From: Azolla pinnata
Taxonomy: Eukaryota > Streptophyta > Polypodiopsida > Salviniales > Salviniaceae
Direction of reading: 5' to 3'
DNA length: 24,670 bases
Assembly (NCBI GenBank): GCA_037176905.1
Contig: JBBBWG010002848.1
Coordinates: forward strand, 7,850-32,519
Positions 9,930-19,100 of this stretch are shown piece after piece. The notes under the pieces are model-generated. The model was given only the letters and a program-made list of their open reading frames with translations, did not search any database and was not told where the DNA came from. A program made the position numbers and the translations under genes. Numbering within the stretch: position 1 is the first letter of the stretch; each line of letters opens with the position of its first letter.

Positions 9930-12900
9930 TCATCGAGCATCGGCATTGTCGACATAGAGATTGGACATCAAGATGAAGGATCCAGATGCACCCTTCTCAG
10001 ACATGCTCGCAAAAGCATGCCCACCGAGGTCCACATGACCCCACCTTCGACAAGCATCTAGGAGTGTACTCCATCCGACAGCATCAATCTGGAAAGGCAT
10101 GCTCTCCAGAGCTAAAACCGCCTCTTCAAGGCGCCCAGCACGGCCGAGAAGATCGATCATACAGTTGTAGTGCTCAATGCTCGGAGTTACACCATAGCTC
10201 GCCATGCTATCGAAATACCTCCGCCCATCTTTGACGAGGCCGCCATGGCTACAAGCACTGAGAACACCGAGGAACGTTACCTCATCCAGCCATAACAAGC
10301 CTTCTTCTCCGCGCTTCATCTTCTCAAACAGTTCAAAAACAGCCCCAGTCTCTCCATTTCTAGCATACCCCGAGATCAGACTTGTCCATCCCGTAAGACC
10401 TCTCGATCTGCTCGTATCGAAAACCTGCTGGGCATCTCGCATCCTCCCGCACTTTCCATACATCTCGATCAGCGCACTCGTCACTATCACCTCCATGTCC
10501 TTCCACCACCACAATTGAGCATGGAGCTTGTTCCCTTTCCGTAGATCGCCCGTGTTTCCGCATGCTTTCAACACGCCGCAAAATGTCATTGCATTCGGCA
10601 TCAGGCCTCGCTCTAGCATCTGAAGATATAGCAGCAATGCCTCCTCATCCTCGTCTTGCCCCGCGTACGCCCATAACATCGCCGTCCATAATACCACATC
10701 TCCAACCGCCGACGATTCGTCGAAAACCTCCCGGGCTTCCATCAATGCGCCACACGTCGTATACATGTCGATCAATGCAGTGCCCACAAAAGGATCTCTC
10801 TCCAATCCTTCTTTCGCAATTTGATCGTGCAGCTCCCATCCTTTCATTACAGACTTTGCCCCGGAACAAGCTTTTAAGAAGCTTACGAATGACGCCGAGT
10901 CCGGCGAGATTCCTTCTGCTTGCATTTGCTCCAGACAGCTAAAGACTTGCTCCTCGAGCCCACAATCGGCATATCCGGCTGCGATTACGTTCCACGAAAC
11001 CGTATCGTGGATTGGAAGTTCGTCAAACACTGCCCTTGCTTCCGATATCAAACCCCATTTGAAGTACATATCAACCAGAGAGTTCCCCACATACACGTTC
11101 GTATCGAATCCTTCTTCTACGATTTTCGAATGCAGATCTCGACCTTTTAAAATATCCGCCACGCTCCCACAAGCATTTAAGGCACTTACATAGGTTGTTG
11201 CATCAAGAGGTAATCCCATCATCTCCATCCGTCCCAAACAACGCAGGGTTTCTTCAGCTGGGCCATACTTGGCGTATCCGCTTAGAAGGGTGTTCCAGAG
11301 TATTACGTCTTTATTTGGTAGTTCCTCAAACACAGCTCTTGCTAATGGAAGCGAACCAGATTTTGCGTACATGTCTAATAAAGCATTGCCCAGGAATAGA
11401 TCTCTTTCATACCCCTCTTTGGCAATCTCCGAGTGAAACTTTTGACCTTCATCCAGATAACCCATCTTTGAGCATGCTTTCAAGCTGCTTAGGTATGTGG
11501 CCACATCGGGAGTCAATCCCTCCCTTCGCATATCCTCAACACAAGCAAGAGCTTCTTCACAAAATCCACACTCCACATAACTTGCAATCAATGTATTCCA
11601 TGAGACCACGTCTTTTCTGCATATCCGATCGAACACGAATTCCGCTTCACAAAGTGCAGCACAATTCGCATACATGTCAATCAAGGCATTCTCTATGCGA
11701 AGCTCTTTGTCTAATCCTCCTTTAACAACCTTGATATGTAAAGCTCGACCCTTATTTATATCATTTATGCTCCCATAAAACTTTAATGCACATAGAGATG
11801 TGGTATAATCTAAGCCCTCAAACTGCATCGGTTCTAAAAGCTTCTCTGCTTCCTTGTCAAGCATGAGCTCAGCATATCCACCCAGCAATGAGTTCCATGA
11901 GATCTCATCTTTGGCCTCCAATTCATCGAAGACGTCTCGTGCCTCCAATAACATGCCGCATTTAGCATAGAAATCCACTAACTTGTTCCCAACAAAAGCA
12001 TCTTTCTCAAGTTCCTCCCTGATAATCTCTGCATGAATCTCTAAGCCACTCTCGATAGCTTGTCTGCTACCACAAGCTTTAAGAACCGAAACAAAAGTAA
12101 TTGCATCAGGGGCAATTCCATCAGACCTCATTATCCTTAACCTGTTCAGTGCCTCCTCACAAAGGCCAAGCTCAGCATAGCCTGCTATGAGAGCACTATA
12201 TGAGATTATGTCTTGTTCAGACAGCTTATTAAACCCATCCTCTGCTTCAGCAATGTGGCCACATCTTGCATACATGCCCACCAAACTATTTCCTATAATG
12301 TTATCTCTATCATACCCCTCTTTTATAATTCTCATGTGCAATTCTTGGCCTTTATTGGCATCTCTCAGCTCGCCGCATGCTCCTAATGCACAAACATAAG
12401 TGACCGCATTAGGAAAAATCTTCTTTGCTTTCATTTGTTCTAAAGTCTCCAATGCTTCCATTGTTAAACCACACTCAGCATAACCTGAAATAAGTGTAGT
12501 CCATGATACTACATCTTGAGAAGCCGATGTGTCAAATATATCCCGAGCATCAACAAGAGATCCGCAAGTGACATACATCCCCATAAGAGTGTTGCAAACG
12601 ACTGGGTCCCTGTCAAATTCCTCTTTAACAATTTCACAATGGATAGCTCGGCCAGTGTCGAGGGCTTTTAAGTTTCCACAAGCTCTCAAAACACATATAT
12701 AGGTTACTGCATTTGGATTGACCTCCAATTTCAACTTCTCCAAAATACATAAAGCATGTTCATCGAATCCATGCTCAATATATCCCAAAAGAAGCGATGT
12801 CCATACGACTATATCCCGATATGGCAATTCATCGAACACTTCTTGTGCCTCATTTAGTAAGCCAAACTTGGAGTAGAGATCCACCAGCATACTCCCAAGA

Positions 12901-13985
12901 AACGTGTTATCTTCATAACCTTCTATCATAATTTCTGTGTGCATTTGTAACATCTTCGATATGGCATTGATGCTATTGCAAGCTTTTAGACAGCATACAA
13001 ATGTTACGGTATTTGGATACACTCCCTCTGACTGCATGCAATCTAGACATTCGAGACATTTCTCAAATAGTCCATCCTCAGCATACCCCATCATAAGAGC
13101 ATTCCATGAGACTACATCTCTATCAGTTAGTTTTTCGAACACACAATATGCGTCAACAGTGAAACCACATTTTGCATATAGATCCACCACACTATTACCG
13201 ACATAAATATCTTGATCCAAACCCTTCTTCACTATGTTAATATGTAATTCCCTGCCTTGTTCCATGTAGCAAAGATTCGAGCACACTCTCAGTAGGGATA
13301 GGTATAATTGCTTTCCTACGTAAGCATTCTCTTCCTTCATTCTAGCGAATAACTTAAGAGCCCGTGAAGTTTCGCCACATTCTACAAGACCTTTGATGAC
13401 ATACGCCCATAGAAGCTGCTGACGATCAGCTAACCGATCCAGAATTTGTATAGCGATGGAGAAACTTCGGCATTGGATGAATAATTGAATGAGATACGCT
13501 CCTAGAAAATCATAAGATTCTAAACCGTATGCAAAAACCTTCAAATATATGTGTTTGGATAAAGCTAAGTCTTTGGTCGTCATGCATTTCTCCAGCATAC
13601 CTATTAGATCTTCCACTGATGGAGGCTCCATTATTTCTTCGAGAAAGTGAAATGAAAGCTTCATCTTCTCACCCATATCAACTACATCCATTGGCATCAC
13701 CCGAACCTGGATCTGACCATCACATTCTTGAGATTTCGGCAACAAACTTGGCATTCCCTCGCTAGAAACGATGTGAGGAGTGGCTTCCAAAGATGAGGAT
13801 TTGCATCGATATATCCTTCCACCGAAGCTATCGACACCATACCCAAGGCAAAAACAACCTGAAGAGCGATGGAGAAGTCCGACTTTACATATTGGGAAAG
13901 GAACAACGTGGGCGGGGTTGTTGCAATACGTAGAAGAAGAAGAAGAAGAGGAAGAAGAAGAAGGGGGCGATCCTCTAATTTCCAT
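9930..13985 (-). CDS. PLS-class pentatricopeptide repeat (PPR) protein, very long S-L-P array
   Basis: A single intronless exon of 1351 codons. I chose the ATG at 13985; the open frame extends a little further up but only by non-ATG codons, and a TAA closes it just above. Residues about 1-65 are Ser-rich with few acidic residues, fitting a plastid or mitochondrial targeting peptide (inferred). From about residue 122 the protein is PPR repeats in S-L-P order. Eleven cycles can be counted by their conserved phrase, for example DVVSWNALMMGYAEDG, DVVSWTTLISGYAECG and GLTGWTSLISGYARNG. The C-terminal set (DEVTFLGVLSACSHGG, HYNCMIDLLGRAGRLEEA) leads into an E1-like motif that stops abruptly after 'ILMSNLYVDNADAR'. 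E+ and DYW domains are absent. PLS PPR proteins bind single-stranded organellar RNA, mostly for C-to-U editing; without DYW, any editing would need a partner in trans. Confidence 0.95.
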   Translation of the reverse strand: MEIRGSPPSSSSSSSSSSTYCNNPAHVVPFPICKVGLLHRSSGCFCLGYGVDSFGGRIYRCKSSSLEATPHIVSSEGMPSLLPKSQECDGQIQVRVMPMDVVDMGEKMKLSFHFLEEIMEPPSVEDLIGMLEKCMTTKDLALSKHIYLKVFAYGLESYDFLGAYLIQLFIQCRSFSIAIQILDRLADRQQLLWAYVIKGLVECGETSRALKLFARMKEENAYVGKQLYLSLLRVCSNLCYMEQGRELHINIVKKGLDQDIYVGNSVVDLYAKCGFTVDAYCVFEKLTDRDVVSWNALMMGYAEDGLFEKCLECLDCMQSEGVYPNTVTFVCCLKACNSINAISKMLQMHTEIMIEGYEDNTFLGSMLVDLYSKFGLLNEAQEVFDELPYRDIVVWTSLLLGYIEHGFDEHALCILEKLKLEVNPNAVTYICVLRACGNLKALDTGRAIHCEIVKEEFDRDPVVCNTLMGMYVTCGSLVDARDIFDTSASQDVVSWTTLISGYAECGLTMEALETLEQMKAKKIFPNAVTYVCALGACGELRDANKGQELHMRIIKEGYDRDNIIGNSLVGMYARCGHIAEAEDGFNKLSEQDIISYSALIAGYAELGLCEEALNRLRIMRSDGIAPDAITFVSVLKACGSRQAIESGLEIHAEIIREELEKDAFVGNKLVDFYAKCGMLLEARDVFDELEAKDEISWNSLLGGYAELMLDKEAEKLLEPMQFEGLDYTTSLCALKFYGSINDINKGRALHIKVVKGGLDKELRIENALIDMYANCAALCEAEFVFDRICRKDVVSWNTLIASYVECGFCEEALACVEDMRREGLTPDVATYLSSLKACSKMGYLDEGQKFHSEIAKEGYERDLFLGNALLDMYAKSGSLPLARAVFEELPNKDVILWNTLLSGYAKYGPAEETLRCLGRMEMMGLPLDATTYVSALNACGSVADILKGRDLHSKIVEEGFDTNVYVGNSLVDMYFKWGLISEARAVFDELPIHDTVSWNVIAAGYADCGLEEQVFSCLEQMQAEGISPDSASFVSFLKACSGAKSVMKGWELHDQIAKEGLERDPFVGTALIDMYTTCGALMEAREVFDESSAVGDVVLWTAMLWAYAGQDEDEEALLLYLQMLERGLMPNAMTFCGVLKACGNTGDLRKGNKLHAQLWWWKDMEVIVTSALIEMYGKCGRMRDAQQVFDTSRSRGLTGWTSLISGYARNGETGAVFELFEKMKRGEEGLLWLDEVTFLGVLSACSHGGLVKDGRRYFDSMASYGVTPSIEHYNCMIDLLGRAGRLEEAVLALESMPFQIDAVGWSTLLDACRRWGHVDLGGHAFASMSEKGASGSFILMSNLYVDNADAR
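13932..13963. repeat. GAA/GAG trinucleotide tract encoding the N-terminal Ser run
   Basis: Imperfect GAA repeats on the plus strand, read on the minus strand as TCT/TCC codons for about ten serines after the PPR start. Confidence 0.9.
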
Positions 13986-14055
13986 GTGGGAGGTGTTATT
14001 CAACAGAAAAACAAGTGTAACCAAGAAGCATTAGGGAGAACAGCATCATCGTCAG

Positions 14056-14093
14056 CATCATCATCAACAGCAGCAGCAGCAGCGGCGGCAGCG
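14056..14093. repeat. CAG/CGG and CAT-type trinucleotide tract in the PPR 5' leader
   Basis: Plus-strand CAACAG(CAG)n then CGG units, preceded by CATCATC units, just upstream of the PPR start codon. On the minus strand it would be transcribed as a GCTGCTG-rich 5' leader. Confidence 0.85.
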
Positions 14094-14439
14094 ATTTTGG
14101 TATCGATTCTGACTGAATCTACCCTTGTGACTTTTGCCTAATTATCAGAATGCCCCTCCATGTTCAGCACAGAACCCGCACTTCGGTTTAGCTGACTTTA
14201 TATATAAGTCTGTCTTTGCGACGATTCGATTCCGCTCAGTTTGCGTTGCTATGGTCTGATTTGGATCACGTCTGGCTTGACTCGGATAGGTTTTATTGAT
14301 GCTTTTGGATCTTGAATTGATGGTCCAAGTAGATTAAACGGTTGCGATTCCGATTGTTTGAATTGCCAAGTAGCTCATTCAACTTGGTTCGGTCTGGTTT
14401 TAGTTCCAAATGGCTCTTGATCTTGAGTTGAGCATTCCC

Positions 14440-14740
14440 CAAGCCCAAACTATTGCCAACTCTAGCCAGTTACAAGTAAACTACCACTCTCATCAAGAAG
14501 ACATTGTGTTTAATCATCCTGATATAAGCATGTACTTGTTAATCTAGGAATCCTTTGAAATATTCTCGAGTTAAGAACATTCTTGAATTTCTTTGAATTA
14601 TTTTGATGCTTGTACTTCGGCCCACAGTATAAATACTTGTAACCTCCTTGATCCCTATCAATGACATAATTAATCATCGAGTATGTCTCTTATGTCAATG
14701 TATTGTCACAGCACACTAAAAATTGTCAACCAAGAGTGTG
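14440..14740 (+). mobile_element. Possible degenerate solo LTR
   Basis: A plus-strand CAGTATAAATACTTGTAACC segment at about 14625-14645 is followed by 'CAATGACATAATTAATCATC', which resembles the TATA box and downstream R/U5 region of plant LTRs. About 70 bp later the sequence becomes GGATCAACAATAAG, and TTGGTAACCAATGG follows, which could be a remnant of a primer-binding site. I cannot delimit the ends or find target-site duplications, so the call is weak. Confidence 0.25.
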
Positions 14741-14769
14741 TGTGGGATCAACAATAAGCCTATCTTAGA

Positions 14770-16189
14770 TTTGAATTGGTAACCAATGGAGGTTAACTAA
14801 CCTGTTTGAGGATCGGTAAGCCTTCCTATGATTTTGCTCTGAAGACCCAATTTGGATAGAATCTAGATATAATCAGCAAATTCGAGCCAAATCTATAACA
14901 TTGACGTCCAACAAAAGTTTTGAGATCCAAGAGTTTGAGGGCGAATGGTGTAAAATGCGCTGCTTTAAAGATGATAAATGGGAGCATTCAACACAAGATC
15001 AAACTGAGGACGTCAACTGTGATAAATGAAGTACAAAAGTTGAACGATGAGCTTACATGATCCACCATTTGATGGAACAATCAAACTTTTGAGCAGGGAA
15101 TTGGTTCCATTCATCAGCTGAGTTTAGTCCGGTTCTAGCTTTTAAAAACTAAATCAAACCCTCGAATTGGGCGTAGTGCTGCTATAAATGATCCTTGAAC
15201 ACCTATACAAAGAGGGCTTTTTTATCATCAACCTTGCCAATGCTAATAATCTTGGGAGCTAAAAAAGACTCATGATCTTCAAGCACTCAATTTTGATATC
15301 TATATTTTGACTTCTAGTCTTGCGCCTTGCGCCTTATACCGGAGCTTGGCATTTGTAGCGATGATCCAAAATATAACTAGGTATGGTTTCTATACTCACA
15401 TGCCCTGATTTCTTTGGTTATATATTAACATCCCTTTGTCCCTTGATTACAGATTCAACATCTGGAATACTCTTATCTACTTTGAAGCAATTTGGGCCGC
15501 CGAAAGGGTGATGGTAACTACAAGCCGTTGAAATAAATGGAAATCACGTTGGTTTCTCATCTATTGAATTCCATTGGGATATCTTCTCGTGAATCCACTC
15601 ACTGTTTTTAACATTCATAGTATTATGTTCATATATCACATTTCTCCTTCTGACTTCTCTAGCTAGCAAAGTTCTCCTCTGATATGTTTGTGATCTATAC
15701 TTGTTTTCCTCATCTATTACAATACAAAGAAATTGAAATAAATTACCCAGCTTCTAGCTATAAACAAGTAATAATAAAAACCAGCCTCTTTCTAAATCAG
15801 ATGCTTTTTATCTACTTGAATTGGAGACTATCCAATTTCTCAACCATCATTACCAACAAGAATAACTGCAGCATTCTAAAATGTTCCGACATCAATCCAG
15901 CCAAAAAATTCACATTTTCAAGCCCAAGACAATTAAGACAATTCAAAGTTTCAAGGTCTTTCTCTTGATCTCTCTTAAATTCAAACATGGCAGTTCTATC
16001 TCTCTATATCAAATACATGTTGCTTGCTTTAACCTACTACACACTATGACTGAGGAGCTTCTCTGAAAAGTGTGTCGCCTATAACATTAGTGTACATTTT
16101 GTTGTTGGACCTTAGGAAAAGGAGAGCCCATAATGCTGCACTTGATCATACCAGTTAACCTTTGACTGCGTGAACTGTTGGTCCACAGC
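14770..16189. other. Intergenic spacer, possibly old retroelement-derived
   Basis: No open frame with family features. A short reading near 14910-15040 loosely resembles a retrotransposon gag N-terminus but has stops. The right end is presumably the 3' UTR of the AKAP17A-like gene. Confidence 0.35.
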
Positions 16190-19100
16190 CTAAACACCTT
16201 TCAAATCAATAATAACACTTCTAATTCGCTTGCTATTGTATGAAATCCCAATGGGCTCCAAGAAGCTTTTAGCATCCTCAGATGTACCCGATGCACCGTA
16301 AAGCTCCCACCTTTTGAATTCATTGTCCTCGCTACTATCCTGCATCCTGTTGAACCAATAAAAAATCATTTAAAAATTAACAATAAATTAAGAGTAAATC
16401 AAGGAAACATGTTCTATGTTTAGAAATTAAACTCTTGGGACGAACAAATTATAAAACTGGCATTGATTACTTTATTGAACCACCTTGTGAATGATAATTT
16501 CAGAAGCTTCATATAGATCCAAAATATATAAACATTGAATTAAGGGTTCATATTATGACTATCTATCATTATTGTGAAAGTTACTTTGATTAAAGCTTGG
16601 TTGACTGACAGAAACATGAGATTTAAGAAGATATACTGGTCACAAAAACATGAGATCAATGCCACATCTGCGAACAAGTCTATACACATATCTACAATAC
16701 ATCAATGTTTCCAATTACCTCTGATTTTCATGGGACTCATCTTGATATTACATTCTCTTTGGGCAGTATAAGTGAACCATAGTCAGCATGGTACATCATG
16801 CATCACATATCCTACACTGAAACTTAAGAAGCTAGAAAACTCCTAGTCCGAAATTTAAGAAGCTAGAAACCTAATGGAATAAAGGCTTTTAATTATCTCT
16901 GAATGTCATGGGATTCATTTTTATAGTCCCTCTCCAGCGATCTGACAGGCATATAATGTGAAGATAGCACAAAATGCAGGTGTGACAATATCCCAAAGGT
17001 CATAATAAGTTAAGGCCTCTTATGCACAAAAACTAGCTACATATTACAGCATATAGTTACCTCTCAGCTCCAGAGGTCCCTTCTATTCTGTTCGGGCTAA
17101 CAAAAAAAACAACCGAGGGAGAAAAGTTAGATACAGGTATTTTGCAAAAGAAGCAGCTGTTAACAGTATTAAATTTGGCTTCAGCGAAACTCAAAATTGT
17201 ATTGAATAAGAATATGCACCCTTGAATGTATGATGAATCAGGAGAGCCATACCTGTGGTGATAATGATAATTCTCATCAATCCTTCTGGTAACAAGGGAC
17301 TTTTTCGAGAGTATATCCTCATCAATCAACCTGGTGGTACCTAGTTCCAGCCTGACATCCTACATGTATATAGAATACATCATGTAATGACGCAGTAATG
17401 CTAGGAAACTTGAAAACCTACAATTTTAGTTCTTCAATATACATGTTTATTTTCGCTATTCTTTTGTGTGTCCCAGTTTTGACGTTGATCTGCCCCTGTT
17501 TCGATTTCATATGCCTTATGCTTCATATCCTGCATGCAGACAGCATTTCACATCATAGAGTGCCAGAAACGATAGTCAAATATAAAACTTAAATTCTAGT
17601 CCAATTTACTTTTCTATTATTTTCTTTGCTTTGACGTGCTAACCGCTCATGCTTTTCTATCATTGTCTCCCTTCCATATTCCCTCTGCATCAAAGTCTAC
17701 ATGCAAATATAATACATACAACTGGCCAAAAGTACAATGTGTATTAAGCAATGTTAACACGTACAGGACTATCCTGTCTGCTCTTCTGTACTTCAAACTT
17801 CTCACATTTATTCATCCGTGAATCCATGTTATATGCCATCACCTTCAAGTTCTGCAAGCAGGAATCATAAAACATTTCATCATATAGCTGCCAGCAACAC
17901 AGAAAAATTTATACAATACTTACAGGTTTGTCTTCTCTGTTCCTCTGCACTGTTGAATTATGCTTTTTATTAGACCATGCCTCCATTACACATGTCTTTT
18001 GATCCACATTTTTATCACCTTCTCCCTTACATACTCTTTTTCCTTCCTTCTGAAATTCAAGTTCATGCTGTTTCTCATCTCCTTGATCATTGTCTTTAAT
18101 CAATGCATGATCCCAATTTCCCAGCTTGATCAAATTTTGCATTTCTTGGTCCTTCCGCAACTTTTCTTGCCCACTTTCTTCTTCCTTGGGAGCACAATAG
18201 AGGTGATTAATCAACATTTATTGTATATAGTGACTGCAGTAGAATATATAGTTGGTTGTACCTCCTTCATTTCTTGCAGCTTCCGTTGCCATTCAATTTC
18301 TTGCTCAGCTACCGCAGCCTCTCTCTCTTTCCTTGCTTTCTCCTCCTCCCTATCAGGAAATCCATCTGCCTCGTCAAAGAACAGCATGGCTCACATTACC
18401 ATCTCATTTTAAATAAAGAATGATTAATCTCAAATTTTCCTGTCTGATAACAGGAAGTATGGTAGTACACCTTAATCTCTCTAATTGTTCATTTTCTAAT
18501 TTCTGGTGTTGCAATTTCATTAGCTCTGCGCTCCTTCTAGCAATTTCAACCTTCCGAGCATCAAAAGCTGCTAGTCGACGTCGGGATTCCTCTGCTTGAT
18601 CTTTTTCAAACCTTCTCTTTCTGATGTTCATTTCACTAAAGTATTCATCATTATCCCAATCAACATCATAATTGGCCTTGAAACTAGATCCTTCCTACAA
18701 AAAACATAGCAGAACACGGTATAATTAAGCTGGTAGAAATTTATCCACAACAATTTCATATGGGATGTCACTAGCCTTCAACATGGATCTTCCACAAAAT
18801 GCTCTAACGGCATTGCAGAAACTTGAATAGTGCTCAAACTGAACCCACACATTGCACGAAAATGGTTCCAGCGCATTTTCTTGTATATCAACATGCCTGT
18901 GAAAATATGATCAAATGTTATAATATGTACCGATGCAAGAAAATTCCCTCTTGTCCACACATGAAGCACCATGACATAACTTGTTGCGAATCTTGGGCTC
19001 TCAAAAAAGTAACAGTTTCATATTTTTAACCACATTTTAGTACTATTCCAGATGTTTTAGAGATTTTTTACACAGCGAGGAAGGCAAGAAAGAACTGTTC

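Noticed and set aside
9986..13765. Many plus-strand open frames across the PPR gene
   Set aside because: They are antisense shadows of the S-L-P repeats, recurring with the same period, and none has its own family features.
13986..14024. Upstream extension of the PPR frame
   Set aside because: It begins with TTG; the first ATG in frame is at 13985, and a TAA closes the frame just above.
18776..18782. Ordinary GT donor (GTGACA) for exon 4 of the AKAP17A-like gene
   Set aside because: Using it shifts the frame into a stop a few codons into exon 5, whereas the GC donor restores the conserved sequence.
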